NCBI GenBank assembly: GCA_009602725.1
Contig: WELB01000111.1
Location: forward strand, 180,942 to 244,941
Reading direction: 5' to 3'
Length of the DNA stretch: 64,000 bases
Source of the DNA: Spirogloea muscicola
Taxonomy: Eukaryota > Streptophyta > Zygnematophyceae > Spirogloeales > Spirogloeaceae
The translations under genes were made by a program, and so were the position numbers. Under the pieces are notes generated by a model. That model was given only the letters and a program-made list of their open reading frames with translations. It was not told the DNA's origin and did no database searches. Positions 1 through 9,387 of the stretch are shown here, in pieces. How positions within the stretch are numbered: position 1 is the first letter of the stretch; every line of letters begins with the position of its first letter.

Positions 1-774
1 GCCCTCTTGTTATGGAAGACAAAGCTTCCCCCAGCATGATCTGCTTCACTCTAGCAGTTCAATGTATCACAATCGAGATTATCTGTAGACTGCTAGTCAA
101 ATTTATACTCTGACCAAAGACGCCGTATTGTTCAAGGACGTACTCTGAGATTGTCAACAAGTGATTACTGTGACTGCCATACTGGTCGGATGAGATGTCA
201 CAGTGTTATCACCAGCTGCAAAACATGAGACTTCGTCCACCATGCTCATTGACTACTGTCGTTCTGGACAAGCTCTTGCATGTAGGTTCAGCAGACGGGG
301 AGCCACTCCCACGCAAGTGTAGGGGCAGTGATGAGCCTATCGCAAGTTTTAACTCCGTGTCAGAAGATCGTGAAGTATTCTCATTACGAGACTTGCCATT
401 TGTTTGTTGCTTTCGCTAAGACAGTGAGCGACCTGCATAGCTGAGGAGGTGACGGAGCACTTGCCTACGTGCCTCAGACACAGAAAGATGTTTGAGGATA
501 TATGGTGGAACCCACAGACTGATTAAATATTGGTCTACCACAAGGTGCAGTGACCTACAATTGAAACGCCTGCTTAGAGCAGCATGAATAGAGCCCCATG
601 GTACGAGCAATGCGACAAGATCAGCTGTAGTGCGACCCTTAGGGTACCAAAATACTCCAACTAGCCCTCTCATGCCTTAGTAGGCACTCACAGCCCAATC
701 CACTTCAGACGGGACTTGAAGTGCAGGAAACACACACCAACTATGGGTGTGTGTGCATGCCACAACTGGTCCAC
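1..774. other. No recognised gene
   Basis: I see no exon with recognisable protein similarity and no RNA gene here. Open frames are short and lack convincing splice sites. It probably holds the 3' flank of the minus-strand gene that ends near 775. Confidence 0.4.
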
Positions 775-1794
775 TCAGTCCCCGCCCCAGGCCTCCTCCT
801 TGAGCCGGTGCCGGACCTGCAGCCGCAGCTTACGTGCGGCCGCGGCAGTGTGCTGGTCGCTAGCACCAGCTGTCGATTGACGAATCTTCCTGATCGCCTC
901 CTGGTCGTCCAGCGCGCGGGTGATGAGGCGGGCTGCCACGGTTGCGGACGTGGCCTGCCGAGGAACAGCTGGCTGGCAACCTGGTACACATGCAAGCAAG
1001 TCACACAGTACCTCTCAGCGGGCTGACTGGGTCCCTCGTGATGAGGCTTGCTGAAGCTATTGCTTCAGAGGCAGAGTGCAAAACCCAATGCCCAACTTGC
1101 ACTGCCTGGGCTATCTGCAGGTCACAGCATCAAGAAGCACTCTGCTTTGGCAGTGCCTGCACCATATGCTACCTTGTGTCAAGGGGCCTCCTTCGCCCTG
1201 CTTGTGAGTTGGCGAAGATGGCTGTCCCCAGGCAGCGCCCCGCAGCCCGTCTCCAGTGGCAAGACCCTCCGTCGCCGCCTCCGCGTCTTCTGCCTCCATC
1301 CGGGCCATCCAGAGGCTGGCCGCTCCACTGCCGTCTCCGGTGCCCTCTCCGGGGCAGCCATATGTGAAGGCCCCCCGGCCGCGCTGCCGCACGCGGCCGC
1401 CGCCGGACTCGAACCCGGGCGGCAGGGCCGCGGGGCGCAGCGAGTCGAGGCTCTGGGCCCACGCTGCGCCAGGCGATGAGCCGAGCAAGTCGACGGGGTC
1501 AGCCGCCGCGCATCGGCGCTGGGGGTTTGGAAGCAGCGCCAGACAGGTAGAATAACCCATTAGGGTTAGGGGTTGAGAATCAAGGGTTTGGAGTTTTAGG
1601 TTACGCAGCGCTGGAGGTGCGGCCGCACCAGTCTCCCAGCCGCCGTCCTCCTCCTCGGCGCCGCCGCCCGCCGCCTCCGGCGCTGGCGCTGCTTCAGTCG
1701 CCACCACTGCCGCTGCCGCCGCCGCTGCTGGCTCCGCCGCCTCCGACGACGCCACGGCGGCTGCAGCAGCTGGTTCCCTTCTACTGCTCAGCAA
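775..1794 (-). CDS. Hypothetical Ala-rich protein, spliced
   Basis: Not recognised. The minus strand has a long open frame from ATG at 1794, beginning with an Ala/Glu-rich stretch, and a downstream exon (about 955 to 775) reached through a good acceptor (TTCCTCGGCAG). That last exon reads as a charged, probably helical C-terminus (ALDDQEAIRKIRQ ... RHRLKEEAWGGD, then stop). A likely donor for the first part is CAAG|GTAGCA near 1190. A pyrimidine-rich stretch with CCCTAA motifs at about 1535-1605 may be another intron, but I could not make the phases agree. It is divergent from the plus-strand gene at 2273, so the GC-rich interval between may be a shared promoter. Existence moderately likely; function unknown. 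Confidence 0.4.
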
Positions 1795-2272
1795 GGGCCG
1801 CCGCCGCGCCGCCCCGAAGCCACGGCCCTGCTGGCCTGCGCCGGTCGCCAGCAGAGTCCTGCGCCTGCAACAGCGGCGGGGGCTCGGCCGGCGAGGAGCA
1901 GCCGCTCCGTGGAGCCTTTGCCGCCGCCAGCGCCGCGGCGGCCGCCGCCGCCGCCGTTGCCGCCCTTGGCGGTGATGGCCAAGCCGCGCGCGAGACGAGG
2001 CGCAGTGTGCGCGGCGTGGGCCGCCACCATCTGGGAGGAGGAAGCGGATGACGTCCGGAGAAGAGCCGAGCTGGAGCGTGCCCAGCGGCGGTACTCCGAG
2101 ACGTGGGCCCGACGTCCCGGAGTCCTTAATAGCTCGTCACAGCCGTCCGCCCCTTTGGGAGAAGCTCACTGCTTACACCTGCGACGGCCGTCCAGCGACA
2201 CCGCAGACGGTAGCAGGCCCATCTAGTGGCAGCGGCGGCGCGGGCCTGGCCCCAAGGCCCCCTCGGCCCGCC

Positions 2273-3678
2273 ATGGCGTGCGCCGTGGGGCCAGTCGCGG
2301 CGGCGGCCATGCTCCGTGCGCGCTCTGAGACGGGCCCTTCTCGGGCGGCCGCTCGGTCCTCGGCGGCGGCCCGGGGCCGGGCTTCGACGACGGGCCGGCT
2401 CCTGGCCAGGCCAGCGAAGAGGCTGGGCGCCGCAGACGCGCCGGAGACCGATAGCTTGGACGAAGACCTCCGTACGGGCTTGAACGAGGTGCGATGCTTG
2501 ACTTTGAAGCCCCCACTGCAAGTCGCCAGAGCTTGCCATGGCTACATGGCCAGTGTCCAGCGACCTGCTGGAAGGCCGGCCTACGCTGCGCTTATCGTTG
2601 TCGTCCTACTGAAGACTCAGTCTGAGTGCAGCACCCGGACACTGCGCATGCAGATTAAGAGAAGTTACTTCGAGAAGAAAGACAGTAGGTTTAAGTGCAT
2701 GGCCTTTGATGCGGCTATCAGGCCGACCGGCTGCCCATGTTTAGCTTTGATGCAAATTCTTGCGCTTGTTGACAATGTAGGTTTGCTTGGCGGCACCCTT
2801 ACTTCCACCGACAACAGCCTCACATTTACTAATATCTCAACGTTTTCTCCTTGATTGCCTGTCAGGTCGCCAATGAGGCGGTGAGGGTTATGCTGTCGGA
2901 TGATATTCAGATGCTAACAGATTTCAAAGCGAAGGTTGACTACCTTGGCGAATTTTTGGTGGGGGAGTCAGAGGTGGAAGCTGCTCGCTTCATGCTCGTC
3001 ATCAAGGGCATGCTCAATCACGAGGTGCTGTGGCCTTGTGGTGCTTTCGGCTACAGCATCCTCTATACTTGCGTGCCAGTATACCAAAACTGATGGAGCC
3101 ACTCACACAGGAATATGATGCTGCACGCCAAACTGTCACAGACTGTCGCAGAAGCAAGTAAGCTAAGACAGGCAAAGGTAATAGTGCCTCCTCATGAGGA
3201 AATGCGACAATCGCTCGCTTGGCAGAACTGGGTATGTATATATGATTTGCTGAGTTGACGTCAGCTTGCTTTGCAGCTGCTTCCTGAAAGGGACCTCCTG
3301 ACGGGGCCTTATGACAAGGCTTTCTGCAAGATAGCCTCGCTCATTGATGACTCTGGGTGGCAAGTCAATCGACCAGGAGAGGAGGTGGCAGGCTTGGAGA
3401 TGGTGAGCCTGTTTTTGCTGCTCCCTGCTCCTGCTGCTCCAATGATGTATCATACACGTGGTCATACACTACAGGGTGCAGCCTACCACTTCTCCTTATT
3501 ATGGATCCTCAGTGTGGTCTCATGCAAGGCATGGTTGCTCGTTTGCCTTCAGTGTGAAGGCAGGCACTTCCAGGCTCTATCATGAGTAGCAATTTCTTGA
3601 CCATAAGCTGCTGTTCTTGATTCCTTGGCGCTGCAGATTGATGATGAGCTCCTTCCGCCTGTTCTTCAGCCTTATTAA
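2273..3678 (+). CDS. Hypothetical protein with N-terminal targeting-like region
   Basis: Not recognised. Exons: 2273-2488, 2866-3024, 3057-3157, 3277-3402 and 3637-3678, ending in a TAA. The first exon encodes an Ala/Arg/Ser-rich, acid-poor N-terminus (MACAVGPVAAAAMLRARSE...), as expected of a plastid or mitochondrial transit peptide. The rest is a helical, charged domain (blocks FKAKVDYLGEFLVGESEVEA, IPKLMEPLTQEYDAARQ, DLLTGPYDKAFCKIASLIDD) with C-terminus IDDELLPPVLQPY. Exons 1-3 keep phase. The junction of exons 3 and 4 does not with the obvious acceptor; a nearby acceptor at GAAAG|GGACC would restore it. Predicted length about 210 residues. Targeting is inferred from composition only. Confidence 0.5.
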
Positions 3679-4369
3679 GGTAGTCGGAGTTTATTGGTAT
3701 CTTCCTACAGTGTCGCATCTTCCTTATTGTGGCTGGATCATTGTAGCTGGTCTGGATACCCCAAAAGCACTCACAAAGCTCAACAAGAGTAGTGAGAAGC
3801 TCAACAAGTATCTGTCTTCTGCTTCTCTGCCTGCAGAGCAGTGCCGCCTGCGTAATGCCCTCAGTAAGTAAAAGACGAGGCTGATGAGCAAACCCATCTT
3901 AGCAGACTCTGATGAATTTCTTTCCTACCGAACTAGGCAAGAAAGAGAAACTTCTAAGAAATCTCAGCGAAAGTGGAGCTATCTTGGGAATAAAGGAAGC
4001 ATGAGAATTTCTGCAGACGAGCCAGAGAGAATGTCGACAGGGAGGGCCGAGGTGGGGATCTGCGCCGCAACTGTTGAGTGTAAGCTGTACGTCCACAAAC
4101 AGAGGCAGGATGGCACCTCCAACAAGAGCATGTTACAAGCGAAAGCTTCTGGTGGGGAGAGAGGTTGCTGTCAACAGGGGGAGGGCCATGGCGCTTGTTG
4201 GCATGTTAGCGCGTGAGTGAGGAGGGGTGGCAAGGGGCTACACAAGTGGCTGCATTCCGGCTGGGCAAGGCTGCAACGGTAGATGGACGTGGAGGTGGGC
4301 AGGCAGAGGCGAGGTGAGAGTGCTGATGTAAAGTTTGATGCTTCATAGCTCATTCAGGCCTTTGTGGGC
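3679..4369 (+). other. Intergenic, no clear gene
   Basis: A short open stretch (about 3745-3870, Lys/Ser/Leu-rich, LTKLNKSSEKLNKYLSSA) has exon-like edges but follows the stop codon of the upstream gene and joins nothing I can identify. It could be an alternative exon. The rest shows no supported coding sequence. Confidence 0.35.
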
Positions 4370-4710
4370 GAGCTCTTCTTCTTCTTTGTTTGCCCTAAAC
4401 TCTGCCTGAACACTGTGTCGGCTTGAATTGGCCTCCATATCATTTCATGCGCCCTGCGCGCCTTCTCTCTTCTTTGTGGGTACAATCTATCTTGGGCTGC
4501 CCTTCTACATCCATCGCCTGCCCCTTCTGAGACCTTCGTGCCGGCAGAGCCCTCGCTGCTGCCTCTGGCTCTGGCCAGGGGACCCACTTCAACGAGCCTA
4601 GCCTCTCCGACCTGCGGCTGCTTAGCAGAGGTTACTGAGTGATTCTCCTGTAGCTCTTTGGATTTTGTTCATTCTTTTTTGGCTGGCTTCTGCCAGCCCC
4701 TCTCTTCTGG
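4370..4710 (+). mobile_element. Truncated 3' end of RLE retrotransposon, subfamily B
   Basis: At 4540-4638 the frame reads AGRALAAASGSGQGTHFNEP, SLSDLRLLSRGY, stop. This is the C-terminus of a sister subfamily of the full-length element that follows. After the stop comes a 3' UTR with the family stem-loop (GGCTGGCTTCTGCCAGCC, about 4680-4700) and a CTCTTCT end. Upstream, 4405-4480 carries another recurrent motif of the window (GCCTGAACA...GAATTGGCC...CATGCGCCC). The full-length element begins directly after this tail, so the copies lie head to tail. Confidence 0.75.
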
Positions 4711-7700
4711 AGGATCCTGGAGGATCCGACTTTGCCACAGGCGCGCTAGGTCGAGGGCGTCGCCGCCGCCGCCCCTCCTAAACCCCGGGCCGTCGCCGGC
4801 GTCGCTGCCGGCGGCGCCCGCCATGGGGTCCGCGGCGCGCCGGTCTCTCGCACCCGCCGCCCTCGCCTCCGCCGCCCCGCTCCCCGTCGCCTCAACCGCG
4901 CGCCCCCGGCGCCGTCGACGGAGCCCGAGTCCGGAGTGGCTTCAGGAGTCGCTCCAGGCCAAGCATTGGTGTGAGGCGGTCCGGGCGCCTCGCCCCCGAC
5001 TCAGGCAGGAGCGAGGCGCTGCGCCTCCGCCGCCAGCGCCGCCCGACCTTCATGTCCCCGCGTTGCTCCCCGCCGTGGTAGCCGCCGCCTGCCTCCGCTT
5101 CATCTGCAGGCCCGCTCCGCCGCCGCCGCCGCCGCCATTCCCCCTCCACGCGACACCGCCATCCACCGCAACGCCGCCACCGCTCCCCCCCTCACCACCG
5201 CCGCCGCCACAACCGCCTGCGGCGTCAGAGGGCGTGCAGTGCCCTCGCTGTCCAAAATTGTGCAAAAATGCACATGGTCTTGCGATCCATGCGCACTCCT
5301 GCTTGAAGCGCGCCGGCATCGCCGCCGCGGCGGCTGCTGCGGCAGTCGCGGCAAGCGGCCCCCCCGTCCTTGCTCAGGCCGTCCCCGCTCCGGAGCAGGA
5401 GCATCACTCGGAGGAGCATATATCGCCTCCAGCCCCAGAGATGTGTGGGGCACCCGCTTTATTGACTCCGCCCTCGAGACATGATGGGCCCCCTGAGGTG
5501 AACCCAATCCCTCCGCAGGGTGCACCGTCGTATGAGCACGAAGCCGCCCCTCATCTTCCCGCGGGTGTTGTGCCTCTCGTGGAAACAGGGCTGCCGTCCC
5601 CACCGCCATCGCCGCCGTCACCTCCTCCGCCGCCGCCGTCGCCTCCGCTACCCCAGCACCCACCACCGTTGAGCCAGTCATCGGCGCCGCCCCCGTCGCC
5701 GCCGCCTCCACCCTCGCCGAGCGAGCCAGCGCCACCGCCGCCGCCTTCACCGGCCTCGCCCGACCCCCCGCGGTGCCAATACTGCACGAAGCCCTACACC
5801 ACGCGGTCAGGCCGGACCCTCCATGAACGGGCCTGCGTGTGCAACAACAACCGTGCGGAGCAGGCGCGGGGCGCAGCTGCTGCAGGTGGCCGCCGGGGCC
5901 GGCCAGGCCGGCCAGTCCCACCCGCGCCGTCCCCACCCACGCCTCAGCACTGGCAGTGGCTGGCCGGCCTCGACCTGGCAGCCGTCCACCGCCAGGCGGC
6001 CCTCCCGCTCGTCCGCCACGTTCCCCGCTGGGTGCGTCCACACATTCGCCGCGCGCTTCGCCCGGCGATGCAGCGGATTGTCCGAGACCATCGGGACGAG
6101 GCGGCCTGGAAGCAGTTCCTCCTCTTCCCCCGGCTACTGCTCGGGCGCGTCCCCAACGACGGCCGCCGGCAGGGCCAGCAGCCCCTCCTGGAGCGCGTCC
6201 AGATGTTCGAGGGCGGCCAGTGGGAGGAGCTTCTGGCACGCCACGATGCAGCGGTGGCCGCCTCGGCGGCAGACCATGGGGCCACGCGGGCCGCGCCAGC
6301 CGGGGCCGCCAATGTCCGCCGGGCGCTACGCTTCGGCCATGCGGGCGAGTTGTCCAGGGCGGTCCAGGCCCTGGACGACTCGGTGCTGGCGCCCACCAAC
6401 GCCGCAACGCGGGCGGCCCTGGACTCCCTGCACCCTCCGGCGCGCAACCCCCTGCCCCCGTGGCTGGACACCTTCACCCCGCTGGAGGAGGTGGTCCTCG
6501 ACGCCGACGCCCTGCGGCAGGCCCTGCAGAGCAGCCGCCGCGCAGCCGCTGGAGGTCCTTCCCACATGCTCACCGAGCACCTCCGGGAAATCTTCTTGGA
6601 GGGGGACGCTGCCGACTTCGCGGCGCTCCACCAGGTGTGCCAGCTCCTAGCTCGCGACCAGGTCCCAGCCAGCGTTCGGGACGTCCTGTGCGCCAGTACA
6701 CTGCTGGCGCTCAGCAAGGCCGGCGGAGGGGTCCGGCCCATCGCCATCGGGGAGGTACTCTACCGTCTGGTGGGGCGCGCACTCTGGCAACAGCACGCGG
6801 GGCAGGCCCAAGCACACCTGGCGCCCCAGCAGTTTGGCGCGGGGCTACGGAGCGGCGGCGAGACGGTCGTGCACGGCGTACGGGCCACCCTGGACCTGCA
6901 CCCGGAGTGGGTGGCTATGGCAGTCGATGTCCGCAATGCCTTCAATAGCGTTGATCGGGACGTCATTGCGGAGGAGCTGAGAGAGGCCTTCCCCAGCCTT
7001 CTACCCTTCTTCAGGCTGGGGTACGGTCGGCCAAGTGACCTGCTGTGGCGGACGGAGGGGGGAGCGGTGGAGACCCTCCACTCCACCAGGGGTGCACGTC
7101 AAGGGGATCCACTCGCTGGATTCTACTACGCGCTGGCACACCATCGCGCGCTCCAGGCAACGGTCGCGGCTCACCCTGGCGTGCTGGTGCCGACGTACGC
7201 AGATGATACCACTCTGGTGGGACCGCCTGCAGACGTCGTGGCAGCCTTTGCTACCCTCCAGGTGCAGCTGGGCGCGATCGGCCTGGACATCAGGGCGGAC
7301 AAGTGCTGTGCCTGGTCCCCGGCAGGTCCCCTGCCAGCCCACCTGGGCCTGCCCGTGGGCTGCCAGACACCGGCCGAGGGCCTCACTCTCCTCGGCGTCC
7401 CCCTGGGCGCACCTGCCTTCGTGGCGGAGCAGCTGCAGGGGCGGCTGCAGGACCACCTCCGGCCGGCGGCCCGCCTGCACACGCTGAACGACATGCAGCT
7501 GGCAACCGCCATGCTGACCCGGTGCATCGCGCAGCGGCCCCACTACCTGGCCCGCACCGTCCTTCCCTCACCGGCGGTGACGGCAGCGTATGAGGCCTTC
7601 GACACCGGCATCATGGCGGCCGCAGCCTCCCTCGTGCAGCACCCGGCGTTCCTCACCACCCAAGCTGCGCAGCTGCAGGCCAGCCTGCCGATCAGTCGTG

Positions 7701-8899
7701 GCGGCTTGGGATGCCGCTCAGTTGCCCGCGTCTGTGAGGCGGCCTTCCTGGGAAGCTGGGCGCAGGTGGCCGCCCCCATGTGTCAGCGGTTCCTCGTGCA
7801 CGGACAACGCGCCCTGGAGCGGGCGGCAGCCGATGTGGAGACAGGCCAACTCCCCTTCCAAGTCGCCCTCCGCACTGCCCGCGACAGGCTCCTGCAGGTC
7901 CACCCCAACATGTCCGAGCAGACTGTTCCTTTCCGGCACCTCGCCCACACTCCAGACCTGCGGGCTCAGGCACGCTTCACGGCGTTGGTCGAGAAGGCGG
8001 CCTCCGACCAGGCGGTGGAGCTTCTCCCTCCGTCTGACGTTCGCGGGCGTGCTCGGCTTCTCTCCGCCTCTTCCCCTGGGGCGGCGGCGTGGCTCCAAGC
8101 GCTCCCACTCTATGCCGCACTTACCATGCCCGACGAGGTCTACCGGACGGCGGTGCATCGGCTCTTGGGGCTCCTCCCTCCCTGCCTTACAGGTGTCACA
8201 CAGTGCGAGTGCGGCGCCCGGCACGCCGACCCTGCGGAGCTGGCCGCGCACATGCTCCGTTGCGCCCACGGAGGCGAGAGGACCGCTTCCCATGATCTTT
8301 TGCGCGATGGTATGCAGGGGGTGTTCATAGAGGCGGGCTTCAAGGTGGCGGTGGAGTGCTCCTCAGTCATGCCCATCCTGCGGGGCGAGGACGGCCGGTC
8401 GCACACCCGGCGCGCCGACCTGGTCGCTATCCTGCCCAGCGGCGGTCCCCGCATCATCACTGATGTGGTGACAACGGACAGCTACGACTCCGGCAACCCC
8501 ACCAGGTCGGCGTCGTTTGCAGGGCATGCGGTCGGCCTGGCAGCCCGGGCAAAAGAGAAAAAATATGCCGATCACCCGGTCGGTGATGAGTTCGCGGCCC
8601 TGGCGATAGATGTTCACGGGGCCTTCGGCAGCCGCTGGCTGGATCTCCTCCAGCGGCTTGCTCGTCAGGCTATTGATCGGCGGTCGGGTCCGCCCGGGGC
8701 GCTGCCCGGCTTCAACGCCGCCGGGTCGCTCGCCCAGGTCTTTCGCATGCGCTTGGCGGTATCGTTCCAGCGATCCCTTGCCCACGCTGTCCACACGCGC
8801 GCAGGACGCGCTCTGGCCGCGGCCTCCGGGTCTCGGCGGAGTGCCTCCTTCCCTGCCTCGAGCTACTCGGACCTGATGTTGCTCACTCGCGGGTACTGA
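4658..8899 (+). CDS. Non-LTR retrotransposon polyprotein: zinc fingers, RT, restriction-like endonuclease
   Basis: Uninterrupted 1413-codon frame; the real start may be the ATG near 4823, because the first residues lie in the tail of the preceding copy. Seen in order: C2HC finger (C195, C198, H211, C215); long Pro/Ala-rich linker; second C2HC finger (C373, C376, H389, C393); reverse transcriptase from about residue 650 with motif A AVDVRNAFNS (D757), TRGARQGDPLAG, and motif C YADDT (D849, D850); CCHC knuckle (C1183, C1185, H1198, C1202); then RRADLV...IITDVV (D1254 and D1269), the PD-(D/E)XK spacing of R2/NeSL-type restriction-like endonucleases. The C-terminus ends SDLMLLTRGY. No stop or frameshift is seen, so the copy may be active. 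Known R2-group proteins copy RNA at a nicked target. Its target here is unknown and clade assignment needs a tree. Confidence 0.9.
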   Translation: MDFVHSFLAGFCQPLSSGGSWRIRLCHRRARSRASPPPPLLNPGPSPASLPAAPAMGSAARRSLAPAALASAAPLPVASTARPRRRRRSPSPEWLQESLQAKHWCEAVRAPRPRLRQERGAAPPPPAPPDLHVPALLPAVVAAACLRFICRPAPPPPPPPFPLHATPPSTATPPPLPPSPPPPPQPPAASEGVQCPRCPKLCKNAHGLAIHAHSCLKRAGIAAAAAAAAVAASGPPVLAQAVPAPEQEHHSEEHISPPAPEMCGAPALLTPPSRHDGPPEVNPIPPQGAPSYEHEAAPHLPAGVVPLVETGLPSPPPSPPSPPPPPPSPPLPQHPPPLSQSSAPPPSPPPPPSPSEPAPPPPPSPASPDPPRCQYCTKPYTTRSGRTLHERACVCNNNRAEQARGAAAAGGRRGRPGRPVPPAPSPPTPQHWQWLAGLDLAAVHRQAALPLVRHVPRWVRPHIRRALRPAMQRIVRDHRDEAAWKQFLLFPRLLLGRVPNDGRRQGQQPLLERVQMFEGGQWEELLARHDAAVAASAADHGATRAAPAGAANVRRALRFGHAGELSRAVQALDDSVLAPTNAATRAALDSLHPPARNPLPPWLDTFTPLEEVVLDADALRQALQSSRRAAAGGPSHMLTEHLREIFLEGDAADFAALHQVCQLLARDQVPASVRDVLCASTLLALSKAGGGVRPIAIGEVLYRLVGRALWQQHAGQAQAHLAPQQFGAGLRSGGETVVHGVRATLDLHPEWVAMAVDVRNAFNSVDRDVIAEELREAFPSLLPFFRLGYGRPSDLLWRTEGGAVETLHSTRGARQGDPLAGFYYALAHHRALQATVAAHPGVLVPTYADDTTLVGPPADVVAAFATLQVQLGAIGLDIRADKCCAWSPAGPLPAHLGLPVGCQTPAEGLTLLGVPLGAPAFVAEQLQGRLQDHLRPAARLHTLNDMQLATAMLTRCIAQRPHYLARTVLPSPAVTAAYEAFDTGIMAAAASLVQHPAFLTTQAAQLQASLPISRGGLGCRSVARVCEAAFLGSWAQVAAPMCQRFLVHGQRALERAAADVETGQLPFQVALRTARDRLLQVHPNMSEQTVPFRHLAHTPDLRAQARFTALVEKAASDQAVELLPPSDVRGRARLLSASSPGAAAWLQALPLYAALTMPDEVYRTAVHRLLGLLPPCLTGVTQCECGARHADPAELAAHMLRCAHGGERTASHDLLRDGMQGVFIEAGFKVAVECSSVMPILRGEDGRSHTRRADLVAILPSGGPRIITDVVTTDSYDSGNPTRSASFAGHAVGLAARAKEKKYADHPVGDEFAALAIDVHGAFGSRWLDLLQRLARQAIDRRSGPPGALPGFNAAGSLAQVFRMRLAVSFQRSLAHAVHTRAGRALAAASGSRRSASFPASSYSDLMLLTRGY

Positions 8900-9030
8900 G
8901 CTTCCCTAGTATGTTGTCGTGATTGGTAGAGTAGAGGAGTCCTTCCTCGGCTTCTCATTCTTCGGCTTTGGACATTGTCCATTCTTTTTGGGCTGGCTTT
9001 GCCAGCCCCTCTTTCTTACTGAGAGCTCCC
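8900..9030 (+). repeat. 3' UTR of the full-length retrotransposon with terminal hairpin
   Basis: After the stop at 8899 the UTR runs to GTCCATTC, T-rich spacer, GGGCTGGCTTTGCCAGCCC (about 8992-9010), then CTCTTTCTT. The stem-loop pairs GGGCTGGC with GCCAGCCC. The same stem with other loops follows other copies of the family in the window. In R2-type elements the 3' UTR RNA fold is bound by the reverse transcriptase; that role here is inference. Confidence 0.75.
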
Positions 9031-9144
9031 TTGGTCTCTTCTATGGGCGAGCTTTTCCCTCTGAGAAGGTCATGTAGTCACGGTTTGGCAGCTGGGTAGA
9101 CGGAGCGACGGGCCGCCAACAAAAGAAGGAGATAGCAGGTCTTC

Positions 9145-9312
9145 GTCTTCTTTAATTATCATTTTTGGGCTGGCCTCTTTAGCCATCGCATCACTCTGAA
9201 GTAGCTGTTTGTATGATCTCGGTGAAGAGTTTCCTGTACTTTTTTCTTCTTTTTTGGGCTGGCTTTTTTCAGCGCTATTCTCAATGGGCGAGCCCTTCTT
9301 CCTGTCTACACC
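9145..9312 (+). repeat. Two further retrotransposon 3' tails
   Basis: A degraded tail at about 9160-9190 (TTTTTGGGCTGGCCTCTTTAG) and a second at 9245-9312 (GGGCTGG..., then CTATTCTCAATGGGCGAGCC and CTTCTTCC). No coding part is attached, so these are extreme 5' truncations. The second ends about 75 bases before the ATG of the HEAT/ARM gene. Confidence 0.65.
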
Positions 9313-9387
9313 CAGCTCCAGGCCGCCGAGGCGGCCTCGCCAGCGTCAGCCGCCGCGCGCGTCGCCGGCGAGCCCGCCTCTGCCACC

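Noticed and set aside
1555-1605. Possible telomere repeat (TTAGGG twice)
   Set aside because: Only two units with no tandem continuation. It reads better as a pyrimidine-rich intron on the minus strand; a similar stretch occurs at 35185-35215.
5100-6407. Long minus-strand open frame (435 codons) inside the retrotransposon
   Set aside because: It is antisense to the RT polyprotein, of GC-driven composition, with no recognisable domain. Several others overlap the same coding region in all frames.
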